Assembly (NCBI RefSeq): GCF_025252405.1
Contig: NZ_CP104307.1
Coordinates: 1,116,001-1,180,000 of the forward strand
From: Flavobacterium sp. TR2
Lineage (GTDB): Bacteria > Bacteroidota > Bacteroidia > Flavobacteriales > Flavobacteriaceae
DNA: 64,000 nt
Direction: 5' to 3'
The notes beneath the pieces were generated by a model that made no database searches, had not been told where the DNA came from, and saw only the letters and a list, made by a program, of their open reading frames with translations. The position numbers were made by a program, and so were the translations under genes. Positions within the stretch are counted from its first letter, which is position 1. The number at the start of each line of letters is the position of its first letter. Below are positions 25,882 to 33,923 of this stretch, one piece after another.

Positions 25882-27072
25882 ATGAAAGACAAATCTCAAA
25901 ATAAATTATATCATTCTAATACAGCATCAAATACCATATTTGATAGAATCATCAAATATGTTGATTCTAAGTATAGAATCCGCTTTAATACAATATCGCT
26001 AGACTATGAAATAAACATTATTGGAAATGATAATTGGGAATCACTAAATTTAAATTCATTGCTTATTGAATTAACTAGAAATAATATTGAAACCAATTAT
26101 AATAAGCTAGAAATTCTAATTAAATCTAATTTAATTGAGAGGTATAACCCTATCGAAGAATATCTTTTACAACTACCAAACTGGAATAAAGAAGTCGATT
26201 TTATTAAGAAACTAGCCTCGTATGTTAAAACCAATGATGATGAAGCGTTTGTTTATCATTTAAAAAAATGGTTTGCTAGAGCTGTTAAATGTGCTATTGA
26301 AAAAGAAAAAATAAATAAGCACGCTATAATATTGGCTAACGGTGATCAACATGCTGGTAAATCAACATATTTTCAATTTTTCATTCCAAAAGTACTTTCA
26401 AGTTATATCGCAGAAGACATTGGAACAGATAAGGATTCTCGTGTAAAAATGTGCAAAAACCTTATTATAAATCTTGAAGAATTAAACATCATGGGTAAAA
26501 CTGATGTCAATTACTTGAAATCATTAATTAGTAAAGTATTTATTAATGAAAGACTACCGTATGAAAGGAGGGCTGAAAATTTACCAAGAATTTGTTCTTT
26601 CGTCGGCTCTACCAATAGAACTGAATTTCTGACTGATGAAACTGGTTCCGTAAGATGGATAATTTTTGATGTTATAGGTAGACTCAATTTCAAATATTCT
26701 AAAGAGATTAATATGGATGACGTTTGGTCGCAAGCTTATTATTTGGCTTATTGTGATAAGAACTTTGAACCAGAATTAACACAACAAGATGTTATTGATA
26801 ATGAAAAGAGAAATGAAAAATATACCAGTCTTACCATCGAACAAGAAACAGTAATTAAATATTTCGAAAAATCAGACAACACTATCGATTTCTATACGGC
26901 TACAGAGATAATGACAAAGCTAATTCCCATCGGATTAAAGCTCAACAGAGAAAAAATAGGTAAAGCTTTAAGTGGGTTTAAGTTTAATAGGATAAAACAT
27001 CCTCAAAAACAGGTATACGGCTATTTAGCAAAACCTAAATTTAAAATAAGCCCAGTAGAAATAATGAATTAA
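25882..27072 (+). CDS. VapE-like (virulence-associated E) P-loop ATPase
   Basis: A 396-aa protein; ATG at 25882 (MKDKSQNKLYHSN) preferred over a TTG at 25846. The VapE/superfamily 3 helicase-like core has Walker A ANGDQHAGKSTYF, Walker B-like IINLEELN, a sensor-like FVGSTNRTEFLTDETGSVRWIIFDV, and a C-terminal winged-helix-like tail (VYGYLAKPKF). The family occurs in phages and integrative elements, usually with a primase. Here a primase-like gene follows after 226 bp of iteron-like repeats, suggesting the element replicates after excision. Confidence 0.82.
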   Translation: MKDKSQNKLYHSNTASNTIFDRIIKYVDSKYRIRFNTISLDYEINIIGNDNWESLNLNSLLIELTRNNIETNYNKLEILIKSNLIERYNPIEEYLLQLPNWNKEVDFIKKLASYVKTNDDEAFVYHLKKWFARAVKCAIEKEKINKHAIILANGDQHAGKSTYFQFFIPKVLSSYIAEDIGTDKDSRVKMCKNLIINLEELNIMGKTDVNYLKSLISKVFINERLPYERRAENLPRICSFVGSTNRTEFLTDETGSVRWIIFDVIGRLNFKYSKEINMDDVWSQAYYLAYCDKNFEPELTQQDVIDNEKRNEKYTSLTIEQETVIKYFEKSDNTIDFYTATEIMTKLIPIGLKLNREKIGKALSGFKFNRIKHPQKQVYGYLAKPKFKISPVEIMN

Positions 27073-27079
27073 TTAAATC

Positions 27080-27262
27080 AACTTACCTAAGTTACCGACT
27101 TACCTAAATTCTTACAAACATAGGCCTTATTTAAGGTAGGTAAATATAAAATAGCCTACCTAGACTTACCTTAAACAACAGGTAAGAAAGGTAACAGTAG
27201 GTAAACTAAAGAAAGGGTTTAAGTATTTGTGTTTATTGGATTAGGTAAGTAGGTAAGCAAAA
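27080..27262. repeat. Iteron-like cluster of AGGTAA / TTACCT repeats (candidate replication origin)
   Basis: The 226-bp gap between the VapE-like and primase-like genes carries about ten copies of the motif AGGTA(A/G) or its complement: near 27083, 27100, 27134-27142, 27156-27172, 27180, 27189, 27198 and 27243-27255. They occur in both orientations, often in pairs (AGGTAGGTAA, AGGTAAGTAGGTAAG). This density between replication genes resembles iterons or a regulatory site. Confidence 0.55.
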
Positions 27263-27298
27263 TGAGTAAAAGGTTAGATACAACTTAAAAAGAATATC

Positions 27299-28159
27299 AT
27301 GAACGCAATACAAGCAAAAGAAATATCAATAGAAAAAATACTTCAAAATTTAGGATGTGAACCAACAAAATCAAATCAAAATGAAAGTTGGTACTTGTCT
27401 CCTTTTAGGATTGAAAAAACAGCTTCTTTTAAATTAAATAGAAAGATCAATCGATGGTTTGACCATGGAGAACAAAAAGGCGGAAATGTTATAGACTTCG
27501 TAATTGCAAAATTTGGTTTTAATGTCAGCGAGGCTCTTAGTTATCTCGAAAAATTTGATTCTTTTTTTTCTTTTCATGAGCAAATTTTTAATAGCGAAGC
27601 CCAAGAAGAGAATACTATTAATGTTGAAAAAATAATGCCGATCCAGCATGTAGCATTAATCCAATATTTAAAAAGCAGAGGAATCAAAGAATATAAAACG
27701 AATGATTGTTTAAAAGAGATTCACTACACAATTAAAGATAAAAAATATTTTGCGATAGGATTTGAAAACAAGAGCAACGGTTTCGAAATAAGAAACAAAT
27801 ATGCCAAGATATGTATCGGTAAAAAAGATGTAACACTTGTTTCAAACCAATCTCAAATATTAAGAATATTTGAAGGCTTTTTCGATTATCTCTCATTTAT
27901 TCAAATCAGAGATAATAAAAATCTTGAGCAGTCCGATTACCTCGTTTTAAACTCGGTAGGATTGATTACTAAAAACCTGTCGGTTTTACAAAATTACCGA
28001 ACAATTGAATTGTACTTAGATAATGATACTACAGGAAATAAATACACAGAACTTATAATTAAATCTTTTCAAGATTCAATTGACTACAGAAGAATTTTTA
28101 AGGGATATAAAGACTTAAATGAATGGTTTTCGCTTTGCGAAATAGAAGTAAAATTTTAG
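27299..28159 (+). CDS. Primase-like protein (CHC2-like plus Toprim)
   Basis: A 286-aa protein. The N-terminal part follows the CHC2 primase pattern (SPFRIEKTASFKLNRKINRWFDHGEQKGGNVIDFVIAKFGF) but lacks the zinc-binding Cys/His set. The C-terminal half has Toprim motifs: RIFEGFFDYLSF (acidic residue) and IELYLDNDTTGNKYTE (DxD). It would prime DNA synthesis for the element together with the VapE-like ATPase. It is a short Bacteroidota mobile-element form of DnaG-type primase. Confidence 0.82.
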   Translation: MNAIQAKEISIEKILQNLGCEPTKSNQNESWYLSPFRIEKTASFKLNRKINRWFDHGEQKGGNVIDFVIAKFGFNVSEALSYLEKFDSFFSFHEQIFNSEAQEENTINVEKIMPIQHVALIQYLKSRGIKEYKTNDCLKEIHYTIKDKKYFAIGFENKSNGFEIRNKYAKICIGKKDVTLVSNQSQILRIFEGFFDYLSFIQIRDNKNLEQSDYLVLNSVGLITKNLSVLQNYRTIELYLDNDTTGNKYTELIIKSFQDSIDYRRIFKGYKDLNEWFSLCEIEVKF

Positions 28160-28300
28160 CGATTTTTTAGGAGCAAGGTGCTAAAATGTCAGGACAATTC
28201 CACTCCGTTACATTGACCCTCCTTATTTAGAACCTTGCCCTACGGGGTTGAAAATTTTTAACGCTTCGCTAAATTTTCTTTAAAACCATTATAAAAAACA
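28160..28300. other. Candidate origin of transfer (oriT)
   Basis: Directly upstream of the mob genes, GCAAGGTGCTAAA (28173-28185) and TTTAGAACCTTGC (28226-28238) form an imperfect inverted repeat (12 of 13), followed by CCCTACGGGG and a GAAAATTTTTAACGC / GCTAAATTTTC pair. This position and structure are typical of oriT. The nick site cannot be fixed from sequence. Confidence 0.45.
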
Positions 28301-28330
28301 CATTCAGATTATTGATAGAAAACATTTTTT

Positions 28331-28681
28331 ATGAAAGGGAATTATAAAAATGAAGAAGATGTTCGCAGTAAAAAAATAGAGATTCGAGTTACTGAATTGG
28401 AAAAAACAAAAATAGAATCTAATGCAGAAAAAGCGGGTTTTGGAGTTTCGCATTATGGGAGAGAAATAATGATAAACGGAAGAGTTTTTCAAAAATTGAA
28501 AAACATATCAGCGGAAAATTCTACGGAAATGAAAGAGCAAAGTTTAGATAGAAAAACACTATTGGGACTAGCTAATAATTTAAATCAGCTCACAAGATAT
28601 GCTCATCAAATTAAAACTCTTCCAGAGAAAAAGCTATTAGAAGATCTTTTAGAAAAAATCGAAAAGATAATTGAAAAATGA
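28331..28681 (+). CDS. MobC-like relaxosome accessory protein
   Basis: A 116-aa basic protein. The N-terminal half resembles ribbon-helix-helix mobilization proteins (IEIRVTELEKTKIESNAEKAGFGVSHYGREIMINGR); the C-terminal half matches the MobC pattern (LLGLANNLNQLTRYAHQIK). Such proteins bind oriT and help the relaxase. Its stop overlaps the relaxase start by 4 bases (ATGA), the common arrangement of mobC-mobA in Bacteroidota elements. Confidence 0.85.
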   Translation: MKGNYKNEEDVRSKKIEIRVTELEKTKIESNAEKAGFGVSHYGREIMINGRVFQKLKNISAENSTEMKEQSLDRKTLLGLANNLNQLTRYAHQIKTLPEKKLLEDLLEKIEKIIEK

Positions 28682-30072
28682 TTGCTACAGCTACCACAGG
28701 TACAGGATTCAAAGGTTGTCTTTCCTATGTTCAGAAAGAGCATGAAAAGAATCTGAGTGAAGAAGAAAAACCAGAACTAATTTCCAAAAACAACATATAC
28801 GGTGATACTCAAAAAATGAGTTCGCAGATGCATTTTTTAGCAAATGAGAATAGTCGCGTTTCTAGACCTGTTCTGCATGTTGCTGTAAGTTTTCATAAGG
28901 ATGAGAAATTATCTCCAGAAAATGCGCAAAAAGCAGTTAATGCAGTATTAAAGGAAGTGGGTGTTGACAAAGAAAATAATCAATATCTGCTCATGAAGCA
29001 TAATGATGCTAAGCATGAACATTATCATGCTGTTATTAATAAAGTTGGGCTGGATGGAAAGAATCTAAACACAAGCTATATAGTAAATCGTCTGCAAGTT
29101 GCTTGCGATAAAGTAGAAAAAGAGCAGGGACTGAGAAGAACAGAAGGAAGAACTGTGGTATATGACCCAACAAATGAAAAGGGCTATCGATTTCTGAATA
29201 AAGAGGAAAAAGCTGTAGTTGCAGAAAAGAAAAGGGAAACTCTTAGCAGAGATAAAGACAGGAAAATCTCAGATGAAAAAAATCATATTAAAGCAAAGGT
29301 ATCGGAAGCTTTAAAAGACCACGGAATTAACACACCAGAAAAATTAAAGAATGCCCTGGGAAAAGAAGCTATAGAAACTAAGTTCATGCAGAATAAGAAT
29401 GGAATATGCGGAATTTCATTTCGATACAATAACCAATCCCATAAAGGCAGTGCTTTAGGTTATAAGTGGAACAACATTAATAATAAATTATATAGTAACC
29501 AAAAATTAACAAGTATGAAACTAACACCAGAAGAAAAAAAAGAGATTCAGTTTAAGGATGATTATAACAAAGCAATCAGAACAGTGATTAATGAACACGG
29601 TTCAGCTTTTAGAAATGGCAATTTAAATCCTGACACCGATAAAATTTTTATGCAAAATGGATTTAAAAAGGAAGAAGAGAAGTTCGTTTTTGAGCGTGAA
29701 AATCAAAAAATAACAGTAAGCGAAAAGCCATTTGACTTCGCAAAAGAAGAAGTTAGTAAGCAGTATGAAGCTTTCAAAGAAAGAGAGAGAGAATATAATC
29801 AATTAATGAGTACTGCGCCTCAGAAAAAGCCTCTCTTCTTTGGAAAAAAAGAGGTAGAAAAAGCGAACAGTGAACTTTTAGGTAAACAATTATTGACAGG
29901 AAAACCAGAGTTTAGACCTGGAAATTATGGATTAAATGGAATTGATTTTCATGTGAACTCCACAACTATTCAGCAAAAAGCGAGAGAAGAACAAATGAGT
30001 CAGCATAGGCTAAAATTAGATGGGATTGAAGGAGAAAGACGAAATAAAATAGGAAGAGGAATCGGGAGGTAA
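28678..30072 (+). CDS. Relaxase / mobilization nuclease
   Basis: A 464-aa MobA-type relaxase (Relaxase PF03432 family). The candidate nicking Tyr17 lies in GCLSYVQK; motif III, the metal-binding His cluster, is KHEHYHAVINKV with His113, His115 and His117. The rest is charged and helical. It would nick at oriT and lead the strand into the recipient. It begins 4 bases inside the mobC gene and is followed 14 bp later by the coupling protein gene. Confidence 0.92.
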   Translation: MIATATTGTGFKGCLSYVQKEHEKNLSEEEKPELISKNNIYGDTQKMSSQMHFLANENSRVSRPVLHVAVSFHKDEKLSPENAQKAVNAVLKEVGVDKENNQYLLMKHNDAKHEHYHAVINKVGLDGKNLNTSYIVNRLQVACDKVEKEQGLRRTEGRTVVYDPTNEKGYRFLNKEEKAVVAEKKRETLSRDKDRKISDEKNHIKAKVSEALKDHGINTPEKLKNALGKEAIETKFMQNKNGICGISFRYNNQSHKGSALGYKWNNINNKLYSNQKLTSMKLTPEEKKEIQFKDDYNKAIRTVINEHGSAFRNGNLNPDTDKIFMQNGFKKEEEKFVFERENQKITVSEKPFDFAKEEVSKQYEAFKEREREYNQLMSTAPQKKPLFFGKKEVEKANSELLGKQLLTGKPEFRPGNYGLNGIDFHVNSTTIQQKAREEQMSQHRLKLDGIEGERRNKIGRGIGR

Positions 30073-30086
30073 TTAAAAACTAACAT

Positions 30087-31799
30087 ATGAAAGAAATAAA
30101 ACACGAACACGCAAAAACAGAAAAAGGCCCAATTACTCTTGTAAAATTAGTATTAATCGTTTTACTAGTCTTATTTATGCTTTTGTTTTTTAAACCATTA
30201 TGGCAAGGCTATAAAACGATGTTGCACATTGTTTGGAAGGGAATTATAAGTCCCAAAAGCATAAGATTCTTTTTGGAGGCATTATTTTGCCTGTTTTTAA
30301 TCAATATTCCATTTATAATAATTGCATTTTTATTATATAAAAAAGTAAAAAGAAAATTAATAAGGTATAAAATATTATCACCTAGCAAAGGGAAACCACT
30401 AAAAAGAAAATCATTTAATCCAAGCGCACTAGAGTTAGAACTTAATGGAGAAGTAGAAATAAAAAACCCTTATGCAGGTGTGTTTATTTCAGGAGGTGCC
30501 GGAAGCGGAAAAAGTAAGTCTACTGTCGAACCAATTATTTATGATGCAGGTAGAAAAAATTTTACGGGAGTTGTTTATGATTTCAAATTTCCAGAACTAG
30601 CCAAATATGTAGAAACTGCTTTTCAAAACTCAAAAGTAGAAAGAAAGTATGTGAATTTTACTAATATGAATATCACAAACAGAGTGAATCCTATTCATCC
30701 TGAGTTAATGAAAAATGACAGTTATGCCAGGGAATTTGCGTATTCAATTTTAGCGAATTTAAATCCTTCAATGATTTCTAAGCCAGACTTTTGGAGCGAT
30801 AATAGCTTGTCTTTATTAGCATCTGTTTTTTGGTATTTAAGAAACGAGCATCCTAAGTATTGTACATTACCACACGCTATAAGCTTAATTCTTCAACCTG
30901 ATTTAGAAGCTTTATTGAATCTATTGCAAAGAAATAGTAAGTGTGTTGATATGATAGCTACTATACTTACAGCTCATAGTCAAGGTGCGCAAAATCAGTT
31001 GTCAGGTGTGATTTCATCTTTACAAGTAGCATTATCAAAAATTAATACTGCAGAAATATATTTTGTTACCTCAGAGAGTGATTTTAGCTTAAACTTAAAC
31101 GATCCAGATAAACCAATTATTCTAGTAGTAGGAAACGATCCAACATTAAGCGAAACGTATTCGCCTGTTATTGGTTTAATATTAACCTCAATAAGTAAAC
31201 AGATCAATCAGCAGTCAAAGGAAAAAAGTTTGTTTTTGATTGACGAATTCCCGACTGTTTTTATACCTAAAGTTGAGCAATTGCCTGCAACAGGACGAAG
31301 CAATAAAGTAGCTACTATATTAGCTTGCCAAGACATTGCACAAATGGTGGACAAATACGGAAAAGATCGCGCCGATACAATACTAGCCAATTTAGGAACT
31401 CAGTTTTATGGTAGGACTACTAATCCAGAAACAGCAAAAAGAGTAAGTAGTTTGTTTGGCAAAGAAGACAAATTAATAGAATCTACCAATCGCTCAAAGT
31501 CAACTAATATGTTTGGTCTAGACCCTAAAAATACAAGCGGTTCTAGCTATAGCTATCAAGAAAGAGATCTTGTTAAAGTGCAAGATGTGGCTCAATTAGA
31601 AACAGGTTCATTTTACACTGTTTTAAGCGAAGGAAATCCAAGACAGGGAAAAGTATCAATTCCTTTAAACTTAAGCTTTGTAAAAACAGAATTACCGCAA
31701 AAAAGAGTCATTTCAGAAGAACAGATTGAAAATGTTTTTGATCGAATAAAAATGGAGGCTAGAGAAATATTGTCTGGATATAAGGAGGACTACAGTTAA
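30087..31799 (+). CDS. Type IV coupling protein, TraG/VirD4-like
   Basis: A 570-aa inner-membrane ATPase. Two or more N-terminal membrane segments lie at about 18-36 and 60-84, then Walker A SGGAGSGKSKS at about 135-145 and Walker B LFLIDEFPTVF. It also has the TraG-type LLACQDIAQM-like region (ILACQDIAQMVDKYGKDRADTILANL). It links the relaxase-DNA complex to a type IV secretion channel, which must be supplied by another element since no channel genes are present. Confidence 0.9.
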   Translation: MKEIKHEHAKTEKGPITLVKLVLIVLLVLFMLLFFKPLWQGYKTMLHIVWKGIISPKSIRFFLEALFCLFLINIPFIIIAFLLYKKVKRKLIRYKILSPSKGKPLKRKSFNPSALELELNGEVEIKNPYAGVFISGGAGSGKSKSTVEPIIYDAGRKNFTGVVYDFKFPELAKYVETAFQNSKVERKYVNFTNMNITNRVNPIHPELMKNDSYAREFAYSILANLNPSMISKPDFWSDNSLSLLASVFWYLRNEHPKYCTLPHAISLILQPDLEALLNLLQRNSKCVDMIATILTAHSQGAQNQLSGVISSLQVALSKINTAEIYFVTSESDFSLNLNDPDKPIILVVGNDPTLSETYSPVIGLILTSISKQINQQSKEKSLFLIDEFPTVFIPKVEQLPATGRSNKVATILACQDIAQMVDKYGKDRADTILANLGTQFYGRTTNPETAKRVSSLFGKEDKLIESTNRSKSTNMFGLDPKNTSGSSYSYQERDLVKVQDVAQLETGSFYTVLSEGNPRQGKVSIPLNLSFVKTELPQKRVISEEQIENVFDRIKMEAREILSGYKEDYS

Positions 31800-31815
31800 A
31801 CAAAAAAAAACACAA

Positions 31816-32358
31816 ATGAAAAAGAATAAAATATTTACGGGAATGCTATTAATGTTGGGATTCATAAGCTGTTATTCCCAAAATGAAAGAAATCCAATTG
31901 GCGCTATTATTGGTTTTGCTAAAGATGGTTATGGTGCAATGGTTACATACAACTATTCTCTGCAAGGGCGAAAATCTATGATAGTTTCTGCATTGTTCAC
32001 TGATGCGACATACAGTGCTGAAGTTGACAAAATAAAATACAGTGACATTACACTAAGCTTAGGTTATTCTTTTCCGCTAAATCTAAGTAAAAGAAGAAAA
32101 TTAATAGCAGACTTTGACGCAGGAGGAGTTTTGGGTTATGAGCTCTATCGCAACGAAAACTATGACTTAAGCAGAGGGAAAATAGTTCCAGATAATTCAG
32201 AGGTTATTTATGGTGCTTATGTGGGATTAGGTATAGATTATTTAATAAGTAAACGAACCTATTTTTTCATTAAAGCGAATGGATATTATCATGCCAATTC
32301 GGATTTAAACACTTTTGTTCCTTTTGCAGGAATTGGACTTAAATATTACACAAATTAA
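31816..32358 (+). CDS. Exported hypothetical protein, likely small outer-membrane beta-barrel
   Basis: A 180-aa protein with a signal peptide (MKKNKIFTGMLLMLGFISCYSQ). After it come alternating hydrophobic strands ending in an aromatic C-terminus (FVPFAGIGLKYYTN), typical of porin-like barrels. I cannot name its function. It follows the coupling gene by 16 bp and precedes a lipoprotein gene, so the pair is probably co-transcribed cargo. Confidence 0.65.
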   Translation: MKKNKIFTGMLLMLGFISCYSQNERNPIGAIIGFAKDGYGAMVTYNYSLQGRKSMIVSALFTDATYSAEVDKIKYSDITLSLGYSFPLNLSKRRKLIADFDAGGVLGYELYRNENYDLSRGKIVPDNSEVIYGAYVGLGIDYLISKRTYFFIKANGYYHANSDLNTFVPFAGIGLKYYTN

Positions 32359-32380
32359 TACTAACTAAAATTAAAGGAAA

Positions 32381-32863
32381 ATGAAAAACAAGATCACAAG
32401 AATTATGCTATTAACGATATTATTCTCTTTAATGGCCTGTACAAAAGAAGCAGATGTTTTAGAGCCAAATTTAATTGGATTGTATAGATACAGAGCAGCT
32501 CATGTCAATAATCCTATTAACATGGGGAATGGATATTACTATTTAGACCTGACTTTAATTCCAGGAAACGAATGTGTATTTGATAATACATGGGAGTTTA
32601 AGGCGGATAAATTAATTTTAAGAGAGGGTGAAACTTCTTGTGAAAATGACTCGCAAATGATTTCTGAAAATAAAATTATCGCCGAATATGATTATATCTA
32701 TGTTAAGGAAAATCGAACAATCAAAATATTTAACAAAAATATCTTGGTCGAAACCTTGAGAAATGTAAAGTTAGGTTATGATGATAACAAACAAACTTTG
32801 TATTTTGATCTTTGGAGCGATACCGCCGACCAAATTGTAAATTATTATCTTGAAGAAAAATAA
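32381..32863 (+). CDS. Hypothetical lipoprotein
   Basis: A 160-aa protein with a lipobox (MLLTILFSLMAC, Cys20) and no recognised domain. The mature part resembles the small lipocalin-like Bacteroidota lipoproteins (VLEPNLIGLYRYRAAHVNN, ECVFDNTWEFKADKLILREGETSC). It sits 22 bp after the exported barrel-like gene. Its function is unknown. Confidence 0.65.
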   Translation: MKNKITRIMLLTILFSLMACTKEADVLEPNLIGLYRYRAAHVNNPINMGNGYYYLDLTLIPGNECVFDNTWEFKADKLILREGETSCENDSQMISENKIIAEYDYIYVKENRTIKIFNKNILVETLRNVKLGYDDNKQTLYFDLWSDTADQIVNYYLEEK

Positions 32864-32886
32864 GACTGAAAACGTGTAAAAGCCGA

Positions 32887-32912
32887 GTATAGTATCATAT
32901 ATGATACTATAC
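32887..32912. promoter_or_regulatory. 26-bp perfect palindrome
   Basis: GTATAGTATCATA and its exact complement abut with no spacer. There is no T tract immediately after it, so an operator or a cruciform seems likelier than a terminator. Confidence 0.5.
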
Positions 32913-32959
32913 TGCAAAGGTATTCGATTTTTTTGAAAGATGCTATTATCTAGCGGATT

Positions 32960-33003
32960 AAAAAGCCTTTTCATTTAACTTTGTTTACTTGAAAAGGCTT
33001 TAT
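32960..33003 (+). terminator. Terminator with AAAAGCCTTTTCA / TGAAAAGGCTTT stem
   Basis: A 12-bp stem (32961-32972 and 32990-33001) with a 17-base loop and flanking T-rich bases separates the lipoprotein gene from the downstream small genes. Confidence 0.65.
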
Positions 33004-33005
33004 TG

Positions 33006-33223
33006 TATTGCGTTTTTGCACCATACAAAAAATTAATATTTACTTGAATATGAAAAAGGATGTTATTTTAAAGACCGATCAAGAGAAGAAAATGTTCGTT
33101 GATGCGATTTTAACCCCCCCTAAGGCCAATGAAAAACTTAAGATAGCTTATATGAAGCATTTTAAATTTATAAAAAGTAATAAAGCTAAAGATTGATCTA
33201 TTGCGTTTTTGCACCATACAAAA
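33006..33223. repeat. 25-bp perfect direct repeat pair around a small gene
   Basis: The sequence starting TATTGCGTTTTTGCACC is present at 33006-33030 and again at 33199-33223, exactly 193 bases apart. The pair brackets the 48-aa gene, and the second copy stands ahead of the HigA-like gene. It could be a shared regulatory site or a duplication scar. Confidence 0.7.
33050..33196 (+). CDS. Small protein with DUF1778-like (antitoxin-like) segment
   Basis: A 48-aa ORF beginning MKKDVILKTDQEKK. Its centre (FVDAILTPPKANEKLKIAY) resembles the C-terminal part of DUF1778/TacA antitoxins, where NPPxPN..L.. precedes the toxin-binding tail. The N-terminal ribbon-helix-helix is absent, so this is either a short relative or a remnant. 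A run of seven C bases (33114-33120) inside the conserved PP codons is a slippage-prone spot. No acetyltransferase toxin follows. Confidence 0.45.
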   Translation: MKKDVILKTDQEKKMFVDAILTPPKANEKLKIAYMKHFKFIKSNKAKD

Positions 33224-33296
33224 TTCTATTGTGGTATTATCTAAGACGAGTTAGTATAAGCTATTAATATTCTTTTTGATTTTAAAATACTATGAC

Positions 33297-33548
33297 ATGA
33301 AAAGAAAAATGAGGAATGTTCACCCTGGAGAAATTTTGAAGATGGAACTTGTGGAAGGTAGAAAACTGACCGTTAGTAAGATTGCCAAACTTATCAATAC
33401 TAACCTTTCACATATGTCTAATATTCTTAATGGACATACTTCGATAACTCCACATATGGCTTTAAAAATAGAACTTATTTTTGGAGGTAGTGCTAAACAT
33501 TTTTTGAATCTTCAGTTAAACTATGATTTAAAAAATGCTCGCAAATGA
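33297..33548 (+). CDS. HigA family antitoxin-like transcriptional regulator (orphan)
   Basis: An 83-aa protein with the HigA signature: VHPGEILKMELVEGRKLTVSKIAKLI, an HTH (NTNLSHMSNILNGHTSITPHMALKIELIFGGSAKHFLNLQLNYDL) and KNARK end. The start MKRKMRNVHPGE at 33297 was chosen because HigA proteins begin just before HPGE. The usual upstream HigB RNase is missing, so it is an orphan antitoxin or regulator, and it may act on the chaperone cassette downstream. A 375-base non-coding stretch follows. Confidence 0.8.
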   Translation: MKRKMRNVHPGEILKMELVEGRKLTVSKIAKLINTNLSHMSNILNGHTSITPHMALKIELIFGGSAKHFLNLQLNYDLKNARK

Positions 33549-33737
33549 CTGCTTTTTTTAATCATTTATGTAGGATTTTGTAATTAGAGGGTATATAAAA
33601 ATTTAAAAAAAGATTGTTAAATAGGTACTAATATTAGTGTGTTATCTATTCTTTATTCGTAAATTTATAGTGCAGTAAAGCATCCGAACAATGTTGGAAA
33701 GTCTGTTTACAAATTAGTTGTAATTTAAGACTTAAGA

Positions 33738-33769
33738 TTTGTATACTATAAATTGTTGATGTATCTTTG
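33738..33769 (+). promoter_or_regulatory. Canonical Bacteroidota promoter for the chaperone cassette
   Basis: TTTG (33738-33741), a 20-base spacer and TATCTTTG (33762-33769) match the Bacteroidota -33/-7 consensus perfectly. The predicted transcript has about 150 bases of leader before the ATG at 33924. A second TAAATTTG box lies at 33866-33873. No other gene is seen in 33549-33923. Confidence 0.65.
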
Positions 33770-33923
33770 CACTCCTTTAAGGGATAATGTTATTTGTAAT
33801 CGATATAAATAACAAAATTTAAACAAAAAATAATGTAAGAATATTTTATATGAATTTCATTTGTATAAATTTGTTCAGAATTAAAACTAAAAAACTAAAG
33901 AAAAACAAACAAAAATAATTGTT

